DNA of 64,000 nt from Conyzicola nivalis. GTDB lineage: Bacteria > Actinomycetota > Actinomycetes > Actinomycetales > Microbacteriaceae. The notes below the pieces were generated by a model. The model saw only the letters and a list, made by a program, of their open reading frames with translations. It was not told the DNA's origin and made no database searches. This document shows positions 24,853 through 32,588 of this stretch, piece after piece. Both the position numbers and the translations under genes were made by a program. How positions within the stretch are numbered: position 1 is the first letter of the stretch; every line of letters begins with the position of its first letter. Where the stretch lies: positions 558,001 to 622,000 of the forward strand of contig NZ_BMGB01000001.1 of assembly GCF_014639655.1 (NCBI RefSeq). Direction: 5' to 3'.

Positions 24853-26226
24853 TTACTTCAGGTCGGCGAGCCAGAAGCGCGCGGAAGCTTCCCATTTCGC
24901 GTAGGCGTCGGGGTACGCCGAGATCTGTACCTTCTGCGCCGCCTGCGTCACGGTGAGCGACGACCAGCCCGGGATGTCGAGCAGGCCGCGGGTGATGCCC
25001 TTGTTCGGGTTGGTCGGCCCGCCGTAGAAGAGTTTCGCGGCATGGGTCGCGTTCGTGAGCTGACCGACGGAGCCCCAGCCCGAGCTCGGGCGCTGCTGGA
25101 ACAGGCCGACCGAGTCGAGGTGTCCGTAGTTGAGGTTGCGCATGCTCGACTCCTGCATAGCCGTCGCGAGCGCGATGACGATGCCGTAGTCGCTGACGCC
25201 CAGGTTGCGGCCGACCGACACGATGACGCGCGCGTTGGCCTCCATCTCGGCGTCGAGCAGGGTGATGGCGCCGGCGCTGGCCGTCGGGACCGAGGCGGTG
25301 ACCGCGCCGGGCACGGTGAGCGTGCGGCCGGCGAAGATGACGCTCGTCGTGGTGAGGTTGTTGGCCTTCAGCAGTGACGTGAGGCTCACCTTGAGCTTGC
25401 TGGCGATCTTGGTGAGGTTGTCGCCGGAGACGATGGTGTAGGTGCCGGATGACGCGACGGGGGCGGCGGTGACCGGCGCGGATACCGGCGTGGCCTTGAC
25501 CGGAGTGGCCTTGACCGGAGCGGCCTTCACCGGCGCGGTGGAGGTCGCGCCGCCTGGGATGGCGAGCGACTGTCCGGGGTAGATGATGCTCGAGCCGGCG
25601 AGTCCGTTGGCGCTGAGGATGGCCTGCGTGGTCACGCCGAACTTCGACGCGATGCGGCTCACCGTGTCTCCGCTGACGATCGTGTAGCGTCCGCTCGAGG
25701 CGGCCGGAGCCGCTGTGATCGCGACCGGGGCCGCGGCGACGGCGCCCGAGTTCAGCTTCAGTTCTTGGCCGGGGAAGATCGTCGACTTCCAGCCGAGGCC
25801 GTTGAGGGCGAGCACCGAGGCGGTCGACAGGCCGTACCGGCCGGCGATGCTGCTCACTGTGTCACCGGAGGCGACGCGGTAGGTTGCGGGCGCGGCAGCG
25901 GTGCTGGTCTCGCCCTCCGGCGTGGCGTCCGCGACGGGCACGCCCGCGTCCTCGATCGCGACGTCGGCGTCGTCCGCGGCCGGCTTGTGCGCCTTGTCGT
26001 TCGATGGCGATTTGGCTTCGACCCGCTCGATCGGACCGGTGAGGTTCATCGACAGGGCGAGCGACCCGACCACGAGGATGGGCATCGTGGCGTACATCGT
26101 CTTGCTCAACTTGCTCTGGTCGCGCGAGGCGACCGAACGCACAAACGGTGAGGCGGGAGTCGGCACCAGCCCTGAGAGGATCGTTCCAGCTGTGGTCTGC
26201 GTGTCGTGCTCGAAGTTGTGTGACAT
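24853..26226 (-). CDS. LysM cell-wall protein with lysozyme-like C-terminal domain
   Basis: This 457-residue membrane-anchored protein probably acts on peptidoglycan. A cytoplasmic tail of about 44 residues precedes one membrane span (about 45-63), then three LysM modules follow (116-158, 181-223, 263-305), joined by Ala/Pro/Val/Thr linkers; the linker before the third has a repeated A-P-V-K-A/T unit. The C-terminal part has AMQESS (Glu359) and GLFQQRPSSGWG, a pattern of lysozyme/transglycosylase-like domains in actinobacteria. The ATG at 26226 has GGGGAA upstream and is preferred to a 14-residue extension. It lies 79 bases upstream of the PASTA kinase gene and both read the same way. Confidence 0.87.
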   Translation of the reverse strand: MSHNFEHDTQTTAGTILSGLVPTPASPFVRSVASRDQSKLSKTMYATMPILVVGSLALSMNLTGPIERVEAKSPSNDKAHKPAADDADVAIEDAGVPVADATPEGETSTAAAPATYRVASGDTVSSIAGRYGLSTASVLALNGLGWKSTIFPGQELKLNSGAVAAAPVAITAAPAASSGRYTIVSGDTVSRIASKFGVTTQAILSANGLAGSSIIYPGQSLAIPGGATSTAPVKAAPVKATPVKATPVSAPVTAAPVASSGTYTIVSGDNLTKIASKLKVSLTSLLKANNLTTTSVIFAGRTLTVPGAVTASVPTASAGAITLLDAEMEANARVIVSVGRNLGVSDYGIVIALATAMQESSMRNLNYGHLDSVGLFQQRPSSGWGSVGQLTNATHAAKLFYGGPTNPNKGITRGLLDIPGWSSLTVTQAAQKVQISAYPDAYAKWEASARFWLADLK

Positions 26227-26415
26227 GAGTTCCCCGTGTTGCTCCCGGCCAGGATGTGCCGCACGCAATTGTGGTGCGACTACTCCAAAGTGGCACAGAT
26301 GTATATGAGAGTCAATCAGTGTGGATGATGTGACTGGGGTTAATCTGCCTGAAACATTTGCGTCCTGGGCACGTCACTACCGGCGAAAGCAGGTCGGTCG
26401 TGGCACTCTTAATGG

Positions 26416-26754
26416 GTGACTGAAACTCCCGACGCCACGTGGCTCACCGTTCCCGACCTCACCGAACTGCTCGGAATCAAGGTCAGCCAGGTCCGCAGAC
26501 TGATCGAAGACCGCGCCCTTCTCGCCCGCAAAATCGACGGCGTGTGGAAGGTCCCCGCCGCGTTCATCGTCGACGGCGAGCCCATGAGCGAACTACGCGG
26601 AACGCTCGTTGTGCTCGGTGACAGCGGGTTCACCGACGACGAAGCCATGGACTGGCTGTTGAACCCCGAAGACAGCTTGGGCGTCAGCCCCATCGAAGCA
26701 CTGCACGCCGGGCGCAAGGCCGAGGTCCGTCGCGTCGCCCAGGCGCTGGGCTAG
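26416..26754 (+). CDS. Rv2175c-family DNA-binding protein
   Basis: This 112-residue protein has an N-terminal helix-turn-helix (WLTVPDLTELLGIKVSQVRRLIEDRALL, then VWKVPAAFIVDG) and a small C-terminal helical domain ending E-A-L-x-A-G-R-K-A-E-V-R-R-V-A-Q-A-L-G, the pattern of Rv2175c. In Mycobacterium tuberculosis Rv2175c is a substrate of PknL, encoded next to it. Here the protein lacks the long N-terminal phosphorylated tail; Thr2, Thr4 and Thr8 are the only Thr residues at the start. GTG 26416 has no ribosome site. The kinase gene lies 1.6 kb away. Confidence 0.87.
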   Translation: MTETPDATWLTVPDLTELLGIKVSQVRRLIEDRALLARKIDGVWKVPAAFIVDGEPMSELRGTLVVLGDSGFTDDEAMDWLLNPEDSLGVSPIEALHAGRKAEVRRVAQALG

Positions 26755-26777
26755 TACCACTTTACCCGGTACCGCGA

Positions 26778-27902
26778 CTAGGCGGTGCGCTGGATGACCG
26801 TGTCGGCAAGCTGCGTGAGCTGAGCCCGCGCACTCGCGCTGAGCGGGGCATCCTGTAGGGCCGCCCTCGCCAGACCCACGTTGTGCGCGATGATGCGTTC
26901 GACCCGGTCGATCGCGCCGCTCTCACGGATGATGCCCTGCAGGACCTGCACCTGCTGGGCGTCGAGCTCGGGGTCGCCGAGCAACTCGTCGAGGAGCGTT
27001 CGCGCGTTGGCGGGCAGCGCGGTCCGGGCGAGCGCGATGATGACCGTGCGCTTGCCCTCGCGCAGGTCGTCGCCGGCCGGTTTTCCCGTCACCTGCGGGT
27101 CGCCGAAGACGCCGAGCAGGTCGTCGCGCAGCTGGTACGCAACACCGAGTGGGAGTCCGAAGCCGCGGAGCGACTCCGTCTGTTCGGCCGTGGCACCGCC
27201 GAGCGCAGCCCCGATCGCGAGGGGCGCCTCCACGCTGTACTTCGCCGACTTGTAGACGATGACCCGGTGGGCGCGGGGGAGCAGCTCGCTCTCGGGGTGA
27301 TTGCGCCAGGCGTTCTCCTCGACGATGTCGAGGTACTGGCCCACGGTGACCTCGGTGCGCATGAGGTTGAACTCCTTGCGCGCCGCCGCCGCCGCGTCGG
27401 GGTCGGAGAGCGTGCGCAGGCCGGAATCGAACACCTCGTCGCTCCAACCGAGCAGCAGGTCACCGAGCAGGAGGCCGGCCGAGTCGCCGAAGGTACGGGC
27501 GCTGCCGAGCCACGCGTTGTCGGTGTGGAGCGATTCGAAGCGCTTGTGGGCCGACGGACGGCCGCGGCGCGTATCGGAGTTGTCCATGATGTCGTCGTGC
27601 ACGAGTGCGGCCGCGTGGAACACCTCGAGGGCGGCGGCGGCGGTCACGACGGCGGGGAAGTCGACGCTCGTGGCATCTTCCGTCACGTCGAACCCGATTC
27701 CCGGGGTACTCACGGAATGCCAGCCCCAGTAACAGAAGAGTGCACGGAAGCGCTTCCCTCCCGACAGCAGATCCCGCGAGAACCCGAGGAAATCGTCGAT
27801 CTCGGGGGCGATCGCCGTCAATTGCGGTGCCCGATCCTCCAGAAATTCGTCTATGCGTTCTTGAACCAGATCAACTAACCGCGTACTCTCAGCCACACTC
27901 AT
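26778..27902 (-). CDS. Polyprenyl diphosphate synthase (IdsA-like)
   Basis: This 374-residue trans-prenyltransferase makes geranylgeranyl or similar diphosphates for lipid carriers and quinones. The isopentenyl-binding GKR (49-51), the first aspartate-rich motif DDIMD (103-107) and the second DDLLG (260-264) are intact. The bulkier residues before the first motif that would set chain length (A-A-L-V-H just ahead) are not enough to decide C15 or C20. Its position by the Rv2175c-type gene corresponds to idsA2 (Rv2173). ATG start; the upstream spacer holds a 12-base palindrome at 27913-27924. Confidence 0.92.
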   Translation of the reverse strand: MSVAESTRLVDLVQERIDEFLEDRAPQLTAIAPEIDDFLGFSRDLLSGGKRFRALFCYWGWHSVSTPGIGFDVTEDATSVDFPAVVTAAAALEVFHAAALVHDDIMDNSDTRRGRPSAHKRFESLHTDNAWLGSARTFGDSAGLLLGDLLLGWSDEVFDSGLRTLSDPDAAAAARKEFNLMRTEVTVGQYLDIVEENAWRNHPESELLPRAHRVIVYKSAKYSVEAPLAIGAALGGATAEQTESLRGFGLPLGVAYQLRDDLLGVFGDPQVTGKPAGDDLREGKRTVIIALARTALPANARTLLDELLGDPELDAQQVQVLQGIIRESGAIDRVERIIAHNVGLARAALQDAPLSASARAQLTQLADTVIQRTA

Positions 27903-27973
27903 AGCCTAGCGAGCCTCGCGAGGCGTAACATTGAACTCAATCGCGTCAACAATCCGAGCCGGAGGGGATCAGG

Positions 27974-28345
27974 ATGCCACTTTCCGAGCAGGAGCAGCGT
28001 CTCCTGGAAGAGATGGAGCGGGGTCTCTACCAAAACGACGCCGATTTCGTCGCGACAGTAGGCCAGCGCAGAGGTAAGCCCAACTACACGGTCGTAGTGG
28101 TCGGTGCCCTGCTCGCGGTACTCGGTATCGCCACGCTGCTCGTCGGCGTCGTCATCCAGCAGCCGCTGGTGGGCGTTCTCGGATTCATCATCATGTTCGG
28201 CGGGGTACTGCTCGCCATCGCCCCGCCGCGCAGGCTGCAGGCCGCCGCCCCCGAACGCAAACCGGGCAAGCCGACGAAGGCCACCGGGTTTATGGACGGG
28301 CTCGGCAATCGCTGGGACAAGCGCCAGGGCGAACGAGGCCGCTAA
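27974..28345 (+). CDS. DUF3040 membrane protein at the head of the dcw region
   Basis: This 123-residue protein starts with PLSEQEQRLLEEMERGL, the signature of DUF3040 proteins, which sit next to mraZ in actinobacteria. Two membrane segments follow (about 39-61 and 64-80) and the C-terminus is basic and cytoplasmic. GGAGGGG lies upstream of the ATG. It has its own terminator and so is probably not part of the mraZ transcript. Function unknown; position suggests cell-envelope or division work. Confidence 0.88.
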   Translation: MPLSEQEQRLLEEMERGLYQNDADFVATVGQRRGKPNYTVVVVGALLAVLGIATLLVGVVIQQPLVGVLGFIIMFGGVLLAIAPPRRLQAAAPERKPGKPTKATGFMDGLGNRWDKRQGERGR

Positions 28346-28367
28346 AACCCCGCCATCCGTCAAAAGC

Positions 28368-28397
28368 AGGACCGACCCCCGGGTCGGTCCTTTTTTT
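28368..28397 (+). terminator. Rho-independent terminator after DUF3040 gene
   Basis: An 11-base perfect stem AGGACCGACCC/GGGTCGGTCCT with a two-base loop in the simple reading is followed by seven T residues. It isolates the mraZ promoter region from upstream transcription. Confidence 0.95.
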
Positions 28398-28515
28398 GTG
28401 CCCAAAACTGCCCCGAAACAGCCAAAATCACTCCATTTCCCTCCACCCGCTATACGCCGCATATTTGCTGGGCTGTTTGCCCCCAGAACGGGAATATATC
28501 CGGGGTTTCCTAGTT

Positions 28516-28550
28516 TTGTGGTGGATTGTGGAGTAAAGTGGAGGATATCT
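28516..28550 (+). promoter_or_regulatory. MraZ-box-like direct repeats before mraZ
   Basis: GTGGT (28518), GTGGA (28528) and GTGGA (28538) recur with an exact 10-base period, within the run TTTGTGG, ATTGTGG and AAAGTGG. This is the architecture of MraZ operators (pentamers with five-base spacers) that control the dcw cluster by autoregulation. The downstream GATATCTATCC could be a -10 region. Binding is inferred. Confidence 0.75.
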
Positions 28551-28579
28551 ATCCGGGCCGGAGTGAAGGGGAGTGTTCC

Positions 28580-29011
28580 GTGTTTCTTGGCACCTACGCC
28601 CCCAAGCTCGACGACAAAGGCCGGGTCATCCTTCCCGCGAAGTTTCGCGACGAGCTCTCCGGCGGGCTTGTCATCACGCGCGGTCAGGAACGCTGCCTCT
28701 ACGTCTTCACCGAACGCGAGTTCGAGAACGTGCACGAGAAGATCCGACAGGCGCCCGTCTCGAACAAGCAGGCGCGCGACTTCCTGCGCGTGTTCCTCTC
28801 CGGTGCCAGCCAGGAACGCCCCGACAACCAGCACCGCGTCACCATCCCGGCGACGCTGCGCGACTACGCCAACCTCGGCCGCGACCTGACGATCATCGGA
28901 GCGGGCAGCCGCGCCGAGATCTGGGACACCGAGACCTGGAACGCCTACTACGAGAGCACCGAGGCCGCGTTCTCCGACACCGACGAGGAGGTGATCCCCG
29001 GACTCTTCTAG
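28580..29011 (+). CDS. mraZ: MraZ transcriptional regulator of the dcw cluster
   Basis: First gene of the division and cell-wall cluster; the product is a ring-forming DNA-binding protein that represses its own operon. The 143 residues contain two AbrB/SpoVT-like repeats, each with the family DxxxR pattern: [10 protein letters not shown] near residue 12 and NQHRVTIP near 95. The GTG at 28580 is chosen because GAAGGGGAG lies seven bases before it and the protein then starts at F-L-G-T-Y, as in orthologues; the frame is open from 28526. The 10-base-period repeats upstream are its probable target. Confidence 0.95.
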   Translation: MFLGTYAPKLDDKGRVILPAKFRDELSGGLVITRGQERCLYVFTEREFENVHEKIRQAPVSNKQARDFLRVFLSGASQERPDNQHRVTIPATLRDYANLGRDLTIIGAGSRAEIWDTETWNAYYESTEAAFSDTDEEVIPGLF

Positions 29012-29114
29012 ATCGCCGGCAGTGACTCCCAGCCGATTTGCCCTGACTTTCTTCCCCGATGTCAGGTCACTCCGGATGGGGATCAGTGCCAGTGAGGCAA
29101 GGAACCGAAAGATT

Positions 29115-30068
29115 ATGAGCGACAACGACATCCACACCCCGGTGAACCTCGAGCGCAGCATCGAGCTCCTAAGCCCCGCGCTCGAACGTGACGGAGCCGT
29201 CCTCGTCGACGCCACCCTGGGAATGGGCGGACACGCCGAGGCCTTCCTTACGCGCTTCCCCGGCATCACCTTCGTCGGCATCGACCGCGACACCGACGCG
29301 CTGGCGATCGCGGGGAAGCGTCTCGCGCCGTTCGGCGACCGGGTGCACCTCGTGCACGCCGTCTACGACGAGATCCCCGACGCGCTCGACGCCCTCGGCA
29401 TCCCCGAGGTGTCCGCCTACCTCTTCGACCTCGGCGTCTCGTCGCTGCAGCTCGACGAGGTCGACCGCGGCTTCTCCTACTCCAAGGACGCCCCGCTGGA
29501 CATGCGTATGGATGCGACGTCGCCGCTCACCGCGGAGCGCATCCTCGCCGAGTACAGCGAATTCGAACTTCGTCGGATCTTCTATGACTACGGCGAGGAG
29601 AAGCTCGCCCCTCGCTACGCGAGCAAGATCGTGCAGCGTCGCGAGATCGAACCGTTCGTTCGTTCGTCGCAGCTCGTCGAGGTCATCATCGCCGCGACGC
29701 CGGCGGCGGTGCAGCGAGCAGGTCACCCCGCGAAGCGGGTGTTCCAGGCCCTCCGCATCGAGGTGAACCAGGAGCTCGCCGTGCTTGAGCGCGCCATTCC
29801 CGCGGCGATCGACACGCTCGAGGTCGGCGGCCGCATCGTCGTGCTCTCCTACCAGTCGCTCGAGGACCGCATCGTCAAGCGCATCCTCGCGGCCCGATCG
29901 GCATCGACCGCGCCCGCCGGACTGCCGGTCGAGCTTCCCGAACACCGCCCTGAACTCAAGCTGCTCGTTCGCGGAGCCGAACTCGCGTCCGAGGCCGAAA
30001 AGGCCGCCAACCCCCGAGCGACACCCGTGCGACTGCGCGCCGCCGAACGACTGAGGAGAATCACGTGA
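29115..30068 (+). CDS. rsmH: 16S rRNA (cytosine(1402)-N(4))-methyltransferase
   Basis: This 317-residue SAM-dependent enzyme methylates N4 of C1402 in the 16S rRNA P-site. The SAM-binding motif is [15 protein letters not shown] near residue 30, followed by V-G-I-D-R-D; F-D-L-G-V-S-S-x-Q-L-D and P-L-D-M-R-M are typical family blocks, and [14 protein letters not shown] is the C-terminal signature. ATG 29115 follows AAGGAA. It is separated from mraZ by 103 bases that contain a weak CCTGAC/GTCAGG stem, and overlaps the next gene by four bases. Confidence 0.96.
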   Translation: MSDNDIHTPVNLERSIELLSPALERDGAVLVDATLGMGGHAEAFLTRFPGITFVGIDRDTDALAIAGKRLAPFGDRVHLVHAVYDEIPDALDALGIPEVSAYLFDLGVSSLQLDEVDRGFSYSKDAPLDMRMDATSPLTAERILAEYSEFELRRIFYDYGEEKLAPRYASKIVQRREIEPFVRSSQLVEVIIAATPAAVQRAGHPAKRVFQALRIEVNQELAVLERAIPAAIDTLEVGGRIVVLSYQSLEDRIVKRILAARSASTAPAGLPVELPEHRPELKLLVRGAELASEAEKAANPRATPVRLRAAERLRRIT

Positions 30069-30709
30069 GCAACCTTGCTTTCGCCACACCGCTGCGCGCC
30101 CCCGCCGAAGAACAGCACCCGCGCCACATCGAGATCGTCTCGAGCCGCGCACAGCGTCGCGCCCGGCCGCGCGCCGTCTACGCGGTCGTCGCCGTCGCCG
30201 GACTCTTCGTGCTGTTCATCGCCCAGCTGCTGCTGAGCATCGTCGTCTCCGACGGCGCGTACCGCATCGCCGCCCTGCAGACCTCGCAGCGCGACCTCGG
30301 ACGCGAGCAGCAGGCTCTCAGCGAGCAGCTCGACATGCTCTCGTCGCCGCAGAACCTCGCGACGCAGGCCGAGTCGCTCGGCATGGTGCTGAGCAACACC
30401 AACCCCGTCTTCCTCCGTCTCGCCGACGGCGCCATCCTCGGCACGGCGGCGGCCGCCGACGCCGGCGAGAGCGTCATCACCGGCAGCGCGGGCAGCCTCG
30501 TTCCCAACTCGCTGCTCGGGGGCGTGCCGCTGGTCACCGCGACGCCCACCGTGGACCCGGCGGCAGCCGCGGACGCGGCTGCTGCCGCGGCGGCCGCCGG
30601 CGCCGCCGCGACCGCGGGTCAGGCCGCCGCTGGCGCGCCTGCGACGGCCCCGACCCCCGGGTCTGTACCGTCGAACCCGACAACGTTGCCCTCGCCCGTC
30701 ACCCGCTGA
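30065..30709 (+). CDS. ftsL: FtsL-like septum protein with Ala-rich C-terminal extension
   Basis: Small bitopic membrane protein in the ftsL position between rsmH and ftsI. A basic cytoplasmic tail (1-37) precedes one membrane span (about 38-62), then a coiled-coil-like segment follows ([23 protein letters not shown]). FtsL proteins bind FtsB-like partners and FtsQ, and activate the FtsW-FtsI synthase. The 214-residue length is longer than usual because the last 60 residues are almost only Ala, Gly, Thr and Pro. GTG start overlaps the rsmH stop (GTGA). Sequence conservation is low in this family, so position is the main evidence. Confidence 0.82.
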   Translation: MSNLAFATPLRAPAEEQHPRHIEIVSSRAQRRARPRAVYAVVAVAGLFVLFIAQLLLSIVVSDGAYRIAALQTSQRDLGREQQALSEQLDMLSSPQNLATQAESLGMVLSNTNPVFLRLADGAILGTAAAADAGESVITGSAGSLVPNSLLGGVPLVTATPTVDPAAAADAAAAAAAAGAAATAGQAAAGAPATAPTPGSVPSNPTTLPSPVTR

Positions 30710-30720
30710 TCGCGATCGGG

Positions 30721-30749
30721 CCGGCTCCCGCGGTTAGTGGGGGAGCCGG
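30721..30749. promoter_or_regulatory. GC-rich hairpin between ftsL-like gene and ftsI
   Basis: A perfect nine-base stem CCGGCTCCC/GGGAGCCGG encloses an 11-base loop, 43 bases before ftsI. It lacks a T-run, so attenuation, message processing or stability control are possible. A ten-base palindrome GATCGCGATC lies just upstream at 30708-30717. Confidence 0.55.
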
Positions 30750-30791
30750 GCAACCGGGGGAACCGGGCAGTCAAGGTAAGGAATCGATGCA

Positions 30792-32555
30792 GTGAACGAC
30801 GCTCGCAAGACCAAACGACGCACGGCGCTGGCGGTTCTCGCCATTTTCGCTGTCGTCGCTCTGTTTGTGGTGCGCCTCGTCGACATCCAGGTCGTGAGCG
30901 CCGCAGAACTCAACAAGGAATCGTTGAGCAAGCGGTCGGTGAGCCAGACGACCTACGGTTCCCGCGGCAACATCGTCGACACCAACGGCAACGTCCTCGC
31001 CGACAGCGTCGACCGGTTCGACATCACCGCGAGCCCTCTGCTCGTGAATACCTTCGAGCGCGAGACCGACGACGGCGCGTCGAGCGTCGAGGTTCCCGTC
31101 ACCGACGCCATCGCCGAATTGTCGGTCGCGACCGGCGCCACCGTCGCCGACATCACGACCGCCCTCACCGAGAAGCCCGGCTCGAACTTCGCCTACGTGG
31201 CCAAGTCGGTGACGCTCGAACAGCTCACCGCGGTGCGCGCGCTCGGCATCCCCTGGGTCTACGACGTCCTGCACCCGAGCCGCACCTACCCGATGGGCAG
31301 CGTGGCCGGCAACCTCGTGGGCTTCATCGGAACCGACGGCCCGCAGAACGGCCTGGAAGTCACGCAGGACACGTGCGTCGGCAGCGCCAACGGGACCTCC
31401 ACCTACGAGCGTGGGGCCGACGGCATCCGAATCCCCGGCAGCACGGTCACGACCAAGGAAGCCAGCGACGGCGGCACCCTCAAGCTCACGATCGACAGCG
31501 ACTTCCAGTGGTACGCCCAGCAGACCCTCGCCCAGCGCTCGATGGAACTCGGCGCCGACTGGGGGACCATCGTCGTCGTCCGTGTGAGCGACGGGCACCT
31601 GATGGCCGTCGCCGACTACCCCTCGGTCGACCCGAACAACGTCGACGGTGTCTCGAGCAGCGACCTCGGGTCGCGCGCGTTCAGCTCACCGTTCGAGCCG
31701 GGCTCCACCATGAAGTCGCTCACCATAGCGTCGCTGCTCGACGCCGGCACCATCACACCGACGACCACGGTCAACGTGCCCGGCCGACGCGACCTCGGCA
31801 ACGGCCAGTCGATCAAGGACTCCTGGGCGCACGGCGACATCCGCTACACGGCGACGGGCATCCTCACGAACTCGTCCAACATCGGCACGTCGTACCTCAC
31901 CGACTCGCTGCCCAACAAGGAAGCGCGTCGCGACTACATGACGAAGTTCGGGTTGAACTCGCTCACCGCGGTGAACTTCCAGGGCGAATCATCCGGTCTC
32001 ATCCTCCCCACCAGCCAGTGGGACGCCGTCACCAACTACGCCGTGCAGTTCGGCCAGGGCATGACGGCGACCTCGGCGCAGATGGCCTCGGCCTATCAGG
32101 CGCTCGGCAACAACGGCGTCCGCATGCCGCTGACCCTCGTCGAGGGCTGCACGCTCCCTGACGGCACGGTGACCGGACTGCCGTCGACCGAGGGAACCCG
32201 GGTCGTCTCCGAAAGCGCCGCCGACACGACGGTCGCGATGATGGAGAACGTCGTCAACCAGGGCAGCCTGAAGAACGCGCTCACCATCCCCGGCTACAAC
32301 GTGGCGGCGAAGACCGGAACCGCCGAGGTCGCGGACGCCAGCGGTTACGGCAGCGACCGCATCATCTCGATCGCCGGTCTCGTTCCGGCCGAGGCGCCCG
32401 AGTACGCGATTGTGGTCACCTTTGCCAAGCCGGATACCATGAAGACATCGGGCGCCGTGGCGTCCACGTTCAAGAAGATCACGACACAGGTGATCAAGAC
32501 CTTCAAGATCGCACCCTCGACGGTGCCGCCCACGCAGTTCCCGCTCAACTACTGA
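30792..32555 (+). CDS. ftsI: Division-specific penicillin-binding protein FtsI (PBP3-type transpeptidase)
   Basis: Class B penicillin-binding protein that cross-links septal peptidoglycan together with FtsW. The 587 residues contain a short basic tail, one membrane span (about 11-29), the dimerisation domain with RGNIVDTNGNVLA (58-70), and the transpeptidase domain with S-x-x-K (Ser305, Lys308 in GSTMKS), S-S-N (361-363) and K-T-G (507-509). All catalytic residues are present. There is no C-terminal PASTA domain. GTG start at 30792; the upstream GGTAAGGAATCG is an acceptable ribosome site. Confidence 0.95.
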   Translation: MNDARKTKRRTALAVLAIFAVVALFVVRLVDIQVVSAAELNKESLSKRSVSQTTYGSRGNIVDTNGNVLADSVDRFDITASPLLVNTFERETDDGASSVEVPVTDAIAELSVATGATVADITTALTEKPGSNFAYVAKSVTLEQLTAVRALGIPWVYDVLHPSRTYPMGSVAGNLVGFIGTDGPQNGLEVTQDTCVGSANGTSTYERGADGIRIPGSTVTTKEASDGGTLKLTIDSDFQWYAQQTLAQRSMELGADWGTIVVVRVSDGHLMAVADYPSVDPNNVDGVSSSDLGSRAFSSPFEPGSTMKSLTIASLLDAGTITPTTTVNVPGRRDLGNGQSIKDSWAHGDIRYTATGILTNSSNIGTSYLTDSLPNKEARRDYMTKFGLNSLTAVNFQGESSGLILPTSQWDAVTNYAVQFGQGMTATSAQMASAYQALGNNGVRMPLTLVEGCTLPDGTVTGLPSTEGTRVVSESAADTTVAMMENVVNQGSLKNALTIPGYNVAAKTGTAEVADASGYGSDRIISIAGLVPAEAPEYAIVVTFAKPDTMKTSGAVASTFKKITTQVIKTFKIAPSTVPPTQFPLNY

Positions 32556-32588
32556 TGCGCGACGTGGGACCCAGACAAGCAGCACAAC

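Noticed and set aside
26227-26415. Cyclic-di-AMP (ydaO) riboswitch upstream of the LysM gene
   Set aside because: Such riboswitches often control wall hydrolases in actinobacteria, but I could not find the conserved ydaO core segments on the minus strand of this spacer.
27913-27924. 12-base palindrome GCCTCGCGAGGC in the spacer before the polyprenyl synthase
   Set aside because: It could be an operator, but short perfect GC palindromes are expected by chance at this base composition and nothing else supports a function.
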